From Paenibacillus sp. FSL H8-0332 (lineage in GTDB: Bacteria; Bacillota; Bacilli; Paenibacillales; Paenibacillaceae): 64,000 nucleotides of DNA. The notes under the pieces were generated by a model. The model was given only the letters and a program-made list of their open reading frames with translations, made no database searches and was not told the DNA's origin. The stretch's first letter is position 1, and each line of letters opens with the position of its first letter. Positions 16,940 to 26,616 of this stretch are shown here, one piece after another. A program made the position numbers and the translations under genes. The stretch spans positions 1,054,001-1,118,000 of the forward strand of contig NZ_CP150145.1 of NCBI RefSeq assembly GCF_037963835.1, read 5' to 3'.

Positions 16940-18703
16940 GTGAAGAAGAAAGGTGCTTTTGCCAGATTAAGTACATACATGCTAAGACATAAGCTGATTT
17001 ATACCGTACTGCTATTGGTGACGTTATTCAGTATTGCGTTGGATCTGACCATGGCCTGGTTCCTGGCCCGGATTACGGATGCAGCCGTCCGTCTGGATGT
17101 GGAGTCGTTCAAGGGGCTGGCTTGGTTCGGGATTCTATTCTTGCTAGTCACGGGATTGAATACCTTCGTCAGTGCGTATCTCAAGACCAATATATCGGCC
17201 AAAATCAGAAATGAGCTGCGTCAGGATATGATGGGGCATACGCTGGCCTTGCCGCAGTCTTATTTCGACCGCAATCATTCCGGTGATTTGTTGTCCCGGT
17301 TCACGAATGACAATCAGTCGGTGGGGGAAGCCTGCGGGCAGGTGATGCTGGATCTGCTGCGCAACCCGCTGCTGGCAATCGCCTCCTTCGCCTATCTGCT
17401 CTATATTAACTGGCTGCTGGCGCTGATCTGCCTGTCCATCGGGCCGCTGCTGTTCCTGACCGGCAAAATCTTCGGCAATGCGATGCGTATCAACAGTGTG
17501 CGCGTGCAGGAAAGTATGAGCCGGACTACGGCTTTTCTGAACGATATTCTGGGCAGCAGTATGGTATTCAAGGCATTCTCCATGGAACGCAGGCTGCAGA
17601 AGCAATATGTTGGTTACAGTGAGGCTATTGCCTCAGGAGAGAAAAAGAAAGCGAGAATCGAAGGAGCAACCGGCGCGATCTCCTCCTTGCTGGGGAATCT
17701 GACCTTCCTGCTGGCTCTGGTGATTGCCGGGTGGTTCGTGGCGAATGGAAGACTTGAGGTCGGGGCGATGATCGCCTTCATTCAGCTGATGAACTATCTG
17801 GTTGGGCCGTTCTCGTCCCTGCCGGGCCTGGTCGCTTCCATGCAGCAGTCGCTGGGTGCGGCGGAGCGGATCTTCGAGGTGATGGATGCGCCTGCTGAGG
17901 TTGAGGTGCTGCCTGAAGTCCAGACGGAGCTGCCGGGGTTCGGGGAGCTTCGGCTCGCAGAGGTGTCATTTAGCTATCCGGGCAGTGAGAAGCAGAGCCT
18001 TAACAAGGTCAGTCTGGAGCTAGCACGCGGCCAGCAAATGGCCGTAGTAGGTCCGAGCGGCGGCGGGAAATCCACCCTGTTCAAGCTGCTGCTTGGTTTC
18101 TATCAGACGGATGCGGGTGAGGTTGCAATTAACGGCCGTCCGATCAGCGGAATACCGCTGGCAGAGCTGCGCAGCTACTTTGCCTATGTGCCTCAGGAGT
18201 CGGGCCTGTATTCCGGGAGCATCCGGGACAATATCGAGAGCGGCAAGCCCGGTGCGTCAGACGAAGAGATTATCGAGGCGCTGCGGCAGGCGAATGCGTA
18301 CGAGTTCGTGACGGAGCTGCCGGAAGGTATACACACGGATATTGGCGAGCATGGCTCCCGGTTGTCCGGCGGTCAGAGGCAGCGGCTGTCCATTGCCAGA
18401 GCGATGCTCAAAAATGCGCCGATTCTGCTGCTGGATGAAGCTACGGCTGCCCTCGACAATGAGTCGGAGCGAATGGTCCAGCAGGCCATCCGTAAGCTCA
18501 TGAAGGATAAGACAACGCTTGTGATCGCCCACCGGCTCTCAACGATTCAGAATGCCGATGTCATCCTGGTGATGGAGAACGGGGAGATTGTGGAGCGGGG
18601 CGGACATGAGGAGCTGCTTGCGGCAGAGGGACGCTACTCGGATCTGTATCATTCACAGCTTGAGCAGGAGGCGAAGGAGGAACTCTTAGCCCCTATAGCC
18701 TAG
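16940..18703 (+). CDS. ABC exporter, fused permease and ATPase (BmrA/MsbA type)
   Basis: A 587-residue half-transporter expected to act as a homodimer, exporting lipids, drugs or peptides. The membrane domain occupies about residues 1-310 with six hydrophobic helices and the coupling-helix block YFDRNHSGDLLSRFTND. The ATPase domain follows: Walker A GPSGGGKST (about residues 371-379), Q-loop YVPQESGLYSG, signature LSGGQRQR, Walker B ILLLDEATAALD and switch IAHRLST. The GTG start at 16940 has GGGGAG eight bases upstream. It stands alone, with a bidirectional terminator downstream. Confidence 0.9.
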   Translation: MKKKGAFARLSTYMLRHKLIYTVLLLVTLFSIALDLTMAWFLARITDAAVRLDVESFKGLAWFGILFLLVTGLNTFVSAYLKTNISAKIRNELRQDMMGHTLALPQSYFDRNHSGDLLSRFTNDNQSVGEACGQVMLDLLRNPLLAIASFAYLLYINWLLALICLSIGPLLFLTGKIFGNAMRINSVRVQESMSRTTAFLNDILGSSMVFKAFSMERRLQKQYVGYSEAIASGEKKKARIEGATGAISSLLGNLTFLLALVIAGWFVANGRLEVGAMIAFIQLMNYLVGPFSSLPGLVASMQQSLGAAERIFEVMDAPAEVEVLPEVQTELPGFGELRLAEVSFSYPGSEKQSLNKVSLELARGQQMAVVGPSGGGKSTLFKLLLGFYQTDAGEVAINGRPISGIPLAELRSYFAYVPQESGLYSGSIRDNIESGKPGASDEEIIEALRQANAYEFVTELPEGIHTDIGEHGSRLSGGQRQRLSIARAMLKNAPILLLDEATAALDNESERMVQQAIRKLMKDKTTLVIAHRLSTIQNADVILVMENGEIVERGGHEELLAAEGRYSDLYHSQLEQEAKEELLAPIA

Positions 18704-18823
18704 CTTCTTAGAGAGTAGGCGCTTTCGAGCCTACGGATTGTCGATTGCATAGAGGCCATAGATTGCAGTTGTTCCTCATTTGATATCTCTTCCATGAGGG
18801 CACACTTCCTTTCTATTTAGTAT

Positions 18824-18878
18824 AAAAGGGTGGCGCACCGCAGTTCGTACCATGAACCTGCGGGGTGCCACCCTTTTT
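18824..18878. terminator. Bidirectional intrinsic terminator
   Basis: AAAAGGGTGGC (18824-18834) pairs with the CCACCCTTTTT that ends at 18878, with inner GCACCGCAG/CTGCGGGGTGC pairing. It separates the plus-strand ABC exporter from the convergent HAD phosphatase gene. Confidence 0.88.
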
Positions 18879-18910
18879 GGCATAAGATGTTCTGCTGTTG
18901 TTGTAGCAGC

Positions 18911-19723
18911 TTACGCTTCTTGACCTGCGTTAAGAATGAACTTATCAATGGCGTATTTCACGCCGTCCTCATTGTTGCTAAGCGTAACGAAATCAGCGAT
19001 TTCCTTAAGCGCTGGAATGGCATTCGCCATGGCCACACCAAGACCCGCAGCTTCAAGCATCTCATGATCATTCCAGGAATCGCCGACAGCCATCGTCTCG
19101 GACAGCTCGCAGCCAAAGTGTGCAGCCAGGAATTCCAGGGCCAGACCCTTGGTGCCTTCATGATGCATAATCTCCAGGAAATGCGGCTTGGACTTCGTAA
19201 TATGCACCGAATCGCCGAGCAGGCTGCGCAGAATCGGGGACAGTTCATCCAGGAAATCCGGATCGTCGATAATGAGCATTTTTGGTGTTTTTTGCGGAAC
19301 CAGCTTGGCTTCCCAGTCCGGCTCGATATAGTACTGCGTTCCGTTCAGAGTCGAATAGTCAATCAGCTTCTGGTTCTCTTCGCGGGCATACAGCTTGTCG
19401 TCAATGTAAGTCTGCAGGTGCAGATCATGCTCTACACAATATTGGAAAAGCTTACGCACCGCCTCCTGCGGCACATAACGCTCATACAGGACCTCTTCAT
19501 CGAGCAGGTTCTTCACCAGCGCTCCCTGATAGGTGATGATCGGCACATTCAGTCCGGTCTGGCGGGCAATCGCCTGGGCGGAAGCATAAGCGCGTCCGGT
19601 AGCGAGGGTGACCACAACGCCTGCGGCTACAGCCTGCTCCAGCGCGGTTTGGGTCGCCGGGGTCACTTCTTTGTCGTCGTTAATCAAGGTATCGTCAATA
19701 TCAATAGCAATCAATTTGTACAT
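18911..19723 (-). CDS. Cof-type HAD-superfamily sugar or nucleotide phosphatase
   Basis: A 270-residue phosphatase of the HAD IIB (Cof) type. Motif I is DIDDTLIND with the nucleophilic Asp at about residue 8; motif II is TLATGRAY; motif III contains lysine in TKSKPHFLEIM; motif IV is VGDSWNDHEMLEAAG. The C2 cap lies between residues about 85 and 190. Members dephosphorylate sugar phosphates, flavin precursors or PLP; the substrate is not readable. The ATG has AGGAGAG upstream. It is a single gene on the minus strand. Confidence 0.9.
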   Translation of the reverse strand: MYKLIAIDIDDTLINDDKEVTPATQTALEQAVAAGVVVTLATGRAYASAQAIARQTGLNVPIITYQGALVKNLLDEEVLYERYVPQEAVRKLFQYCVEHDLHLQTYIDDKLYAREENQKLIDYSTLNGTQYYIEPDWEAKLVPQKTPKMLIIDDPDFLDELSPILRSLLGDSVHITKSKPHFLEIMHHEGTKGLALEFLAAHFGCELSETMAVGDSWNDHEMLEAAGLGVAMANAIPALKEIADFVTLSNNEDGVKYAIDKFILNAGQEA

Positions 19724-19864
19724 TTGGGTTCTCTCCTAAGCGTGGTTTGTAGTCCGGCTGTCCGCTGAATCCTCTATAGGAAGGGCAACGGAAGCACGGC
19801 TCTCTGTCTGTAGCAATGGAACTTATTAACGTGAAGTCTGGCAAAAGGGTCCGCGGATTCCGGC

Positions 19865-20776
19865 TCAGCCCTCCGCCTGCGTCCCGGACGGCGCGGGGCT
19901 GAGCTCCGCCAGCAGCATAGCGGCCAGAATGCAGCCGCAGCCGAGCAGCGCGGATACGCCCAGCGTCTCTCCGCCGAAGAGCAGGCCGGTGACGGCAGCG
20001 AATACCGGTTCCATGGCATAGATGATCGCCACCCGGGACGGGGTGGTGTACTTCTGGCAGGCCGTCTGAATCCAGAAGGCGAAGGCGCTGGTCGGGCCGA
20101 TGGAGATCAGCATCGCAGAGAGCACCTCCGGCTGGCGGAGCAGCTCTCCGCTGTGCAGCAGCGGAGAGCTTCCATCCACGAGCAGGGAGGCGGCGATGCT
20201 GAGCAGGCCTACGAAGCCGAGCTGAAGCGCCGCCAGCGGCAGGGCCGGGTAACGCGGTGCGTATCTGCCGGTATACGCGATCTGCAGCGCAAAAGCCACG
20301 GCGCAGAGCAGAATCAGGCCATCGCCCTTATTCAGGGAGAAGGCAGAGCCGGTAAAGGTCAGCAGATACAAGCCGCCCGCTGCAAGCCCGGCGCTCAGCC
20401 AGGTATATCTGGAGATGGCCGTCTTCAGCAGCGCCAGAGACAGGAACGGCACAAGCACCACTGACAGCCCGGTAATAAATCCGGTGTTAGAGGTGGTGGT
20501 GTACAGCAGGCCCACGGTCTGAAAGCCGTAGCCGAGGAACAGGAAGAGACCCAGCAGCAGGGCATGCATTACCATGCGCAAGCTCAGTTTACGCCATTCC
20601 TGGCGGTAGAAGACAGCGGTAATCAAGGCCAGCAGCACGGCGGCACCTGTAAACCGGATGCTGTTGAAGGCAAGCGGCGGCAGCACCCGCACGGCGGACT
20701 GCACGATCAGAAACGTGCATCCCCACATCATCGCCACCAGTAGCAGACTTAGATCGGCGATTCGGGAGCGATTCAC
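19865..20776 (-). CDS. DMT superfamily (EamA) transporter
   Basis: A 303-residue integral membrane protein with about ten hydrophobic segments in two EamA halves (residues about 8-140 and 155-290). The second half contains the conserved YAMEPVFAAVTGLLFGGETLG stretch typical of DMT permeases, which export amino acids or metabolites. The start is a GTG at 20776 with AAAGGATG seven bases upstream. The substrate is unknown. Confidence 0.86.
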   Translation of the reverse strand: MNRSRIADLSLLLVAMMWGCTFLIVQSAVRVLPPLAFNSIRFTGAAVLLALITAVFYRQEWRKLSLRMVMHALLLGLFLFLGYGFQTVGLLYTTTSNTGFITGLSVVLVPFLSLALLKTAISRYTWLSAGLAAGGLYLLTFTGSAFSLNKGDGLILLCAVAFALQIAYTGRYAPRYPALPLAALQLGFVGLLSIAASLLVDGSSPLLHSGELLRQPEVLSAMLISIGPTSAFAFWIQTACQKYTTPSRVAIIYAMEPVFAAVTGLLFGGETLGVSALLGCGCILAAMLLAELSPAPSGTQAEG

Positions 20777-21008
20777 AGGATGTCATCCTTTCAGGGCCAG
20801 TTGAGTTGTCCAAATTGTATCCTAAAACGGTGGGAACGACAAGCTGCAACTGCGCTGTTTGTATAAGGAAACAAGGGGGCTGAGCCCGGCCGGTGATTAT
20901 ATTCTGGACAAAAAAGGAAAGCCTTGGTATACTTCGGTAACCGCACACCTGTTCTTATTTCAAGACATCCAGAAGCATTTATACTTTCATCTAAGGAGCG
21001 GATTCACC

Positions 21009-21731
21009 ATGATGGGCAAATCCCATTTAGTTATCAGCACCGGGGTTACCCTGTCCGCCATGAGCCTGCTAGGGCATGCCATTACCCTTCCGGCTGTTGC
21101 CGTCGCCGTGGTCAGCTCTCTGCTGCCCGATATCGACGAGCCGAATTCCATGCTGGTACGCAAGGCCGTGCCAGAGTTTTTGCTGCGTATTCTGCAGGTA
21201 GCGCTGATCGGAGCGGGCATTTATCTTTATTTTGCCGGGATAGCGGAGCCGCCCTGGAATATCGCACTGGCGCTGCTGGTCGGCAGCGTATCCTTCCTGC
21301 CCAGCCGCAGGCTGCGGCATCTGGTGATGCTGCTGATTGCGCTGGCCTTGTTTGCTTTTGCCGATGCCTATGATCCATGGAACTATATCGCCGCCTGCGT
21401 GCTGGTCGTAGCTTCCATAGTTCCGCACCGGGGAATCACGCATACGCTGTATGCCGTTGCCGGATGGGGCGCGCTGTTGTACTTCGTCTCCCTTGACATG
21501 AATGCCGGCGGCAGTCTGTGGATTGCCGGGAGCCTGTCCTACGGACTGCATCTCCTCGCCGACTCCCTGACCCAGCGAGGGATCACCCCGCTGCCTCCGA
21601 TTCCATTCAAGCTGCGGCTGAAGCTGATGAGCACCGGCACGAAGAAGGGCAATGCGGTGGAGAAAGTATGCGTAATGCTTACGCTGGCGCTCGTTGTGTA
21701 TGTGTTCGTGCTTACGCCATCTTTGGGATGA
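21009..21731 (+). CDS. DUF457 (YdjM-like) membrane-bound metal-dependent hydrolase
   Basis: A 240-residue membrane protein of the YdjM/DUF457 family. Conserved metal-ligand-like clusters are visible: MGKSHLVIS at the start, SSLLPDIDEPNS (about residues 36-47), PHRGITHTL (about residue 138) and HLLADSLTQRG (about residue 180). They sit between five or six hydrophobic helices. Members are called hydrolases by motif; the substrate is unproven. The open frame extends to 20859, but only the ATG at 21009 has an AAGGAG site at a suitable distance. Confidence 0.82.
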   Translation: MMGKSHLVISTGVTLSAMSLLGHAITLPAVAVAVVSSLLPDIDEPNSMLVRKAVPEFLLRILQVALIGAGIYLYFAGIAEPPWNIALALLVGSVSFLPSRRLRHLVMLLIALALFAFADAYDPWNYIAACVLVVASIVPHRGITHTLYAVAGWGALLYFVSLDMNAGGSLWIAGSLSYGLHLLADSLTQRGITPLPPIPFKLRLKLMSTGTKKGNAVEKVCVMLTLALVVYVFVLTPSLG

Positions 21732-21832
21732 CGTCTGATAACGAACGGGTCAGGCCAGGACGCGGTGAGGACCGGAAATAGCAGTTGGATTTCGTACACT
21801 TGCTGATGAATGAATGCTTCCTGCTGCAACAG

Positions 21833-21966
21833 CAGGTGGATAAACAGCACTTACAACCTCTCGTTTCACCCTAAGTAGCAAAAAGGAGCAATTATAGATG
21901 CTGTTTATCCACTTGATTCCCTGGATTCCTCAGAAACTGGCGATTTAAGATACGTTTATCCACTTG
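21833..21966. repeat. Phased word array: GTTTATCCACTTG type
   Basis: The word GTTTATCCACTTG occurs at 21903 and 21954, exactly 51 bp apart. An inverted copy, CAGGTGGATAAAC, lies at 21833-21845. The sequence between the copies differs. This fills the convergent spacer between the DUF457 gene and lplA. Confidence 0.75.
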
Positions 21967-22019
21967 CTTGTTGAGGGGGAGCCGCAGTGCCTGGTACAAT
22001 ACCGGCAAGCGTGTACGGC

Positions 22020-22060
22020 AAAGCCCTCCGGTGCGGAGATCATCCGCGCGGGAGGGCTTT
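22020..22060. terminator. Bidirectional intrinsic terminator before lplA 3' end
   Basis: AAAGCCCTCC and GGAGGGCTTT form the outer stem, with GCGGA/TCCGC inside. Confidence 0.78.
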
Positions 22061-22093
22061 GGCTTGTAATGCCTTCTATTTTATTCCTCAAGT

Positions 22094-23098
22094 TTATTCC
22101 TCAAGAAACACAAGTCCGATGAAGTCTTCCGGTTCAATGCGGCCGAAGTAATGCTTCAGATCGAGATCAGCCAGCGCCTGGTGGACCTCGGCTTCCTCAT
22201 AACGCTTGCCGCGCAGCGCGTTCTCCACATCTGCTACATCGCCGACGCCGAAGAAGTCGCCGTAGATTTTGATCTCCCGGATGACCGAATCTTCAATATC
22301 CATGCGGATATCCACGAGCCCTGCCGGGAATTTGCGGGTGTGCTTCACGTTGCTCTTAGGCGAAAGACCGTAGTTCCAGTCCCAATTCTGGTAATGCTCC
22401 TTGGAGATTTCATTGATCCGCACCCAGTCGTCCATTGTCAGCTTGTACTGCGGCACATCAGCGGCCTCCATGCCGAAGATCGAGCGCAGCAGCCCCTCAC
22501 GGAATTGTTCAATCGTCATGTCAGGATTGCCCAGCAGCTCCTTGATATTGGCGACCCGGCTGCGTACGGACTTGGTGCTCTTCGATTTGAACTTCTCGGG
22601 ATTCACGTTCAGGGAAGCCTGGACATCATCCAGATTGAGATCGAACATCAGGGTGCCGTGGCTGAACATGCGTCCGCGGGTGGAGAACTGGGCGTTGCCG
22701 GAGATTTTCTGCTCCCCGACCTGAAGATCATTGCGTCCGCTCAGCTCGGCATTCACCCCCATAGATTGCAGATAGTCGATGACGGGCTGGGTGAATTTCA
22801 GGAAGTTATGGAAGGACTGGCCGTCATCCTTGGTAATGAAGCTGAAGTTGAGATTGCCGAGATCATGATACACCGCGCCGCCGCCGGACAACCGCCGTAC
22901 GACCTGGATGTTATGCTCCTTCACATACTCCTGGTTGATCTCTTCGATGGTATTCTGGTGCTTGCCGATAATGATCGAGGGGCTGTTGATATAAAAGAGC
23001 AGGTAGCTCTCGTCCATCGGCAGGTTTTTGAGCGCAAACTCTTCAATGGCCAGATTGATCGATGCGTCTGTAATTCCGGTATTATCGATAAAAAGCAT
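22094..23098 (-). CDS. lplA: Lipoate-protein ligase A
   Basis: A 334-residue enzyme that adenylates free lipoate or octanoate and attaches it to the lipoyl domains of 2-oxoacid dehydrogenases or GcvH. Visible motifs: the nucleotide and lipoate loop VVRRLSGGGAVYHDLGNLNFSF (about residues 66-87), IIGKHQNTIEEIN, and the catalytic lysine region LQVGEQKISGNAQF. A C-terminal accessory domain from about residue 245 completes the bacterial LplA form. The frame opens at 23140, but the ATG at 23098 has GGAGG at suitable distance. Confidence 0.92.
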   Translation of the reverse strand: MLFIDNTGITDASINLAIEEFALKNLPMDESYLLFYINSPSIIIGKHQNTIEEINQEYVKEHNIQVVRRLSGGGAVYHDLGNLNFSFITKDDGQSFHNFLKFTQPVIDYLQSMGVNAELSGRNDLQVGEQKISGNAQFSTRGRMFSHGTLMFDLNLDDVQASLNVNPEKFKSKSTKSVRSRVANIKELLGNPDMTIEQFREGLLRSIFGMEAADVPQYKLTMDDWVRINEISKEHYQNWDWNYGLSPKSNVKHTRKFPAGLVDIRMDIEDSVIREIKIYGDFFGVGDVADVENALRGKRYEEAEVHQALADLDLKHYFGRIEPEDFIGLVFLEE

Positions 23099-23444
23099 TC
23101 GTGATTCCTCCGCGTGACCATAGTAAACTGCTGTACTCATTCTAAACTAAAAGAGAGATTTCTTCAAAAGACGGGCCGTCACAAATAGCATCAGCCTGGA
23201 GATCATGTCGGGGGGACGGCGCTATGCAGAAAGTTTGCGGGTTCAAGGCCGGTTGCATAGGCGATATAGCATTGACGGATTTCCGGTAATCGGCCAATAA
23301 TTGGGAGAATGGCGATAGAGCTGTTGGATAGTGAAGTGAGACTTACATTGAAGTGAAGTACATGACGGAGCATTGATAGACTATGAATAGTGTGGACAGG
23401 GAGGATATATAGGATGGGGAAATTTGGACAAGGAGGATGTACAT

Positions 23445-24536
23445 ATGCTTGAAAAATATGGACACGGCGGGGATCTGCTGACCGCCGCCGAGTTATACGG
23501 GGACAGCAGCGGCGGGTTCCTGGACTTCAGCGCCAATATTAACCCGCTGGGTCCGCCGCCGGGCGTGCTGGCGCTGCTGCGGGATGCGGGCGCAGCGGTC
23601 ACCGCGTACCCCGATCCAGGCCACCGCAGGCTGAAGGCACTGCTGGCGGAGGAGCTGGGTCTCGGCTCGGAGTGGATTACCGTGGCGAACGGGGCGGCAG
23701 AGTCGATGGCGCTGCTGCTGCTGGCTGTCGCGCCGCGCCGGGTGGGCATCGTGGAGCCGTGCTTCTCCGAGTACCGCCAGCTCGCGGAGCAGTTCGGTGC
23801 AGAGGTCTTGTCCGTTCAGGGGACTAGCCGGATGGATTACCGGGCTTCCGTGGACGGCATCTCCGGCCTGCTGGAGCAGGTCGATCTGCTGTTCCTCGGC
23901 CAGCCGAATAATCCGAACGGCGTCCAGTATCCGCTGGACGAGCTGCGGCAGCTCGCGCAGAAGGCAGAGGCCTGCGGGACGGTGCTGGCGGTGGATGAAG
24001 CGTTCATCGACTTCATCCCGGAGGCGGACCGGCAATCTCTGCTGCCGGAGCTGGGGGCTTATCGTCATACGGTGCTGGTGCGCTCGATGACGAAGTTTTT
24101 TGCCATTCCGGGGCTGCGGCTGGGCTTCACTGCCGCGCATCCGGCGCTTGCCGCAGCCATGACCGGCAAGCAGGTGACCTGGAGCGTGAACGGGCTGGCG
24201 CTGCTGGCCGGGGAAGCTTGCCTGCGCTGCGGCGACGGCTACGGGCAGGAGACGCGCGCGTTGATCGCAGCCGAGCGGCAGCGGCTGCGGGAGGGCTTGC
24301 TTGAGCTCGGCTGTGGCGTGCCGCCGGGCGAAGCGAACTTCCTGCTGCTGCGGCTGCCCGCTCCGTGGAGCGCGCAGGAGATGCAGCAGCGGCTGGGCGC
24401 GGGCGGCATCCTCGTCCGCAGCTGCGCGATGTACCCCGGCCTTGAGCCGGGACACATCCGCGTAGCGGTGAAGGGCCGGGCGGACAATGCCCGGCTGCTG
24501 CGGGAGCTGGGGACGCTGCTGCAGGCGGGAAGATAA
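23445..24536 (+). CDS. cobD: L-threonine-O-3-phosphate decarboxylase (CobD)
   Basis: A 363-residue PLP enzyme of the class I/II aminotransferase fold, placed in the cobalamin region. CobD makes (R)-1-amino-2-propanol phosphate, the linker that CbiB attaches to cobyric acid. Features: the N-terminal HGGDLLTA and FLDFSANINPLGPP blocks typical of CobD, the substrate-loop FLGQPNNPNG, Asp in VDEAFIDF, and the PLP lysine in SMTKFFAIPGLRLGF. Histidinol-phosphate aminotransferase is the main alternative, but the HGG start and the neighbours favour CobD. The ATG at 23445 is eight bases after AAGGAGG. GC content is clearly above that of flanking genes. Confidence 0.87.
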   Translation: MLEKYGHGGDLLTAAELYGDSSGGFLDFSANINPLGPPPGVLALLRDAGAAVTAYPDPGHRRLKALLAEELGLGSEWITVANGAAESMALLLLAVAPRRVGIVEPCFSEYRQLAEQFGAEVLSVQGTSRMDYRASVDGISGLLEQVDLLFLGQPNNPNGVQYPLDELRQLAQKAEACGTVLAVDEAFIDFIPEADRQSLLPELGAYRHTVLVRSMTKFFAIPGLRLGFTAAHPALAAAMTGKQVTWSVNGLALLAGEACLRCGDGYGQETRALIAAERQRLREGLLELGCGVPPGEANFLLLRLPAPWSAQEMQQRLGAGGILVRSCAMYPGLEPGHIRVAVKGRADNARLLRELGTLLQAGR

Positions 24537-24636
24537 AGCAGCGGCCGGAAGCGTGTAAACCCGCAGCCGGAAGACAATATTAACCTGAAGCTGCCGGATG
24601 ATACCACGGATTCCCCGTACAACTTGACAGATGAGA

Positions 24637-24668
24637 CTGACGTCCGGAATTCCGGGTGTCAGTTTTTT
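24637..24668 (+). terminator. Intrinsic terminator between cobD and cbiZ
   Basis: CTGACGTCCGG (24637-24647) and CCGGGTGTCAG (24652-24662) form a stem with two GT mismatches, followed by six T residues. It makes cobD a separate unit from cbiZ-cbiB-cobC. Confidence 0.85.
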
Positions 24669-24753
24669 CTGGAAAAAATTATATGGAAACGAGATAATAT
24701 AAGGATAGGACAGATTCCTGAATAGTCTTACTGTTGAAGGGAGTAGATGCAGC

Positions 24754-25605
24754 GTGGAAAAAGTAGAGGTAGACCTGCCTTTTAATCTTGAACACGGAGT
24801 GAAGACGTACCACAGCAAGGTGTGGCCCGGGCTGGTGCTGGAATGGCGGGAGGGCCATCTGCTGCTGGATTTTCCGGCTGAAGCGGACAGTATCTCGAGT
24901 GCGGTGTATGGCGGTGGCTCGGGGCGTCTGAAGCGGGCGGTGAACCAGTACGTCAGCCGGGACTACGAATGCAGCAATCCGGTGCAGGATCTGGAAAACA
25001 AGCTTCAGGAGTGGGGCTACCCGCTGGAAGGCTGCGCAGGTCTGATGACGGCTGTTCCCCTGGAGCACGCCGCTGTTGCCGAGAAGGATACCGGATCAGC
25101 GGGGATTTTCTGCTGTGTGACAGCAGCAGCGGGTAATGCTGCCCGGGCCGGATCGCAGCGCAGCGTATTGGCGGCCTACCGCCCGGGCACAATCAACATC
25201 ATGCTTGGGATTGACGGCTGGCTGTCCCAGTCGGCCATGGTCAACGCTGTGATGACGGCTACTGAAGCGAAGGCTGCGGCGCTGGCAGACCTCGGAATCA
25301 AGGATTCCGAGAATGGGCTTAGCGCAACCGGAACCACTACGGATGCCATGGTAGTGGCGGTGAGCGGAAGCCGCCGCTATGCTGCGGAGCATGTGTATGC
25401 CGGGACGGCGACCGACCTTGGCGGAGCGATTGGCCGGCTGGTGTACAGCACGGTGACGGAGAGCCTGCGTTCGGTGAAGGCTGCGCAATCCTTGAGTAGA
25501 GCGCAAGAGGAAGAATCGCAGGCTGCACAAGGAGGAGATACGGAAGCGTTACAGGCATCACGACCTGCGCAGCCCCGTGTCTCTCAGAGCGGCGGCCGGG
25601 AATGA
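24754..25605 (+). CDS. cbiZ: Adenosylcobinamide amidohydrolase CbiZ
   Basis: A 283-residue salvage enzyme that cleaves the aminopropanol side chain of adenosylcobinamide to return adenosylcobyric acid, which CbiB can re-use. The CbiZ core is visible: VTAAAGNAARAG, GTINIMLGIDGWLS, AMVNAVMTATEAKAAAL and SATGTTTDAMVVA (residues about 120-215). The last 40 residues are low-complexity, rich in A, Q, E and S. The start is a GTG with GAAGGGAG upstream. It heads a likely operon with cbiB (40-bp gap) and cobC. Confidence 0.88.
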   Translation: MEKVEVDLPFNLEHGVKTYHSKVWPGLVLEWREGHLLLDFPAEADSISSAVYGGGSGRLKRAVNQYVSRDYECSNPVQDLENKLQEWGYPLEGCAGLMTAVPLEHAAVAEKDTGSAGIFCCVTAAAGNAARAGSQRSVLAAYRPGTINIMLGIDGWLSQSAMVNAVMTATEAKAAALADLGIKDSENGLSATGTTTDAMVVAVSGSRRYAAEHVYAGTATDLGGAIGRLVYSTVTESLRSVKAAQSLSRAQEEESQAAQGGDTEALQASRPAQPRVSQSGGRE

Positions 25606-25645
25606 CGAACACGGACTGCTATACAGAGCGGCAGGGTGAGCCAAG

Positions 25646-26611
25646 GTGAGGCTTGCTATCATTCTGCTCTCTGCTTATATTGTGGACCGGATAGTCGGTG
25701 ATCCGCGCACATTTCCCCATCCCGTTATCTATATGGGGAAGGCGATTAGTGCCCTGGAGCGGGGGATTCGCCGCTTCGCCGCAACGCCCAGTGCTCTGAA
25801 GCGGGCGGGGATTCTCCTTCCGCTGCTAGTGGCAGGCGGCGCATGGGTGTTGACTGCGCTGGTTGTCGTGCTGCTCGCCCGTCTGTCCCCCTGGCTGGCC
25901 GGGATTGCCGAAGTTTGGCTAATCTCGACCACCATTGCCTCCAAAGGGCTGAAGGATGCGGGCATGGCAGTTTACGCAGAGCTGCGTTCGGAGGATCTGC
26001 CCGCCGCCCGCCGGGCGCTTGGGATGATCGTCGGCCGCGATACGGCTCATCTGGATAGCCCGGAGATTGTCCGCGGCACGGTGGAGACGGTGGCAGAGAA
26101 TATCGTCGATGCGATCATCTCGCCGCTGTTCTTCGCACTGCTGGGCGGAGCGCCACTGGCCATGGCCTACCGTGCAGTGAACACGCTGGATTCTATGGTC
26201 GGCTACAAGAACGATAAATACCGCGACCTCGGCTGGGCTTCCGCCCGGCTGGATGATGTCGCCAACTACATACCGGCGCGGATGACCGCGCTGCTCTTAA
26301 CCTTGTGTGCTGCGCTTCTGCGGCTGGACTGGAGCAGATGCTGGAACACGGTTCGCCGGGATGCCCGTCTTCATCCCAGCCCGAACAGCGGCTACCCGGA
26401 ATCGGCAGTCGCCGGAGCACTTGGCATCCGGCTCGGCGGTGAGAATGTATACCATGGCGTAACCTCCTTCCGTGCTTACATGGGTGATCCGCTGCGGACG
26501 CTTAAGCCGGAGGATATTATTGTCACTTCACGGATGATGATGTGGTCATCCGCAATATTTGTCTGCATCTGTGCAGCCGTTGCCCTGCTATGGCACGGGA
26601 TCGGGGGTTGA
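25646..26611 (+). CDS. cbiB: Adenosylcobinamide-phosphate synthase CbiB
   Basis: A 321-residue membrane enzyme that joins aminopropanol phosphate (from CobD) to adenosylcobyric acid. Family motifs: DRIVGDPRTFPHPVIYMGKAI near the N-terminus, GRDTAHLDSPEIVRGTVETVAENIVDAIISPLFF (about residues 129-162), YRAVNTLDSMVGYKN and DVANYIPARMTA, then the HPSPNSGYPESAVAGALGI block. Several hydrophobic helices place it in the membrane. The start is a GTG at 25646. Confidence 0.94.
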   Translation: MRLAIILLSAYIVDRIVGDPRTFPHPVIYMGKAISALERGIRRFAATPSALKRAGILLPLLVAGGAWVLTALVVVLLARLSPWLAGIAEVWLISTTIASKGLKDAGMAVYAELRSEDLPAARRALGMIVGRDTAHLDSPEIVRGTVETVAENIVDAIISPLFFALLGGAPLAMAYRAVNTLDSMVGYKNDKYRDLGWASARLDDVANYIPARMTALLLTLCAALLRLDWSRCWNTVRRDARLHPSPNSGYPESAVAGALGIRLGGENVYHGVTSFRAYMGDPLRTLKPEDIIVTSRMMMWSSAIFVCICAAVALLWHGIGG

Positions 26612-26616
26612 TTGGG

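Noticed and set aside
20859..21008. N-terminal extension of the DUF457 protein
   Set aside because: No ribosome site upstream; the family N-terminus MGKSH begins at the ATG at 21009, which has AAGGAG.
23187..23215. AGCCTGGAGATCATGTC upstream of cobD as a B12 box of a cobalamin riboswitch
   Set aside because: It matches only part of the box, and the rest of the aptamer (GGTGCAAATCC-like core and its stems) is absent.
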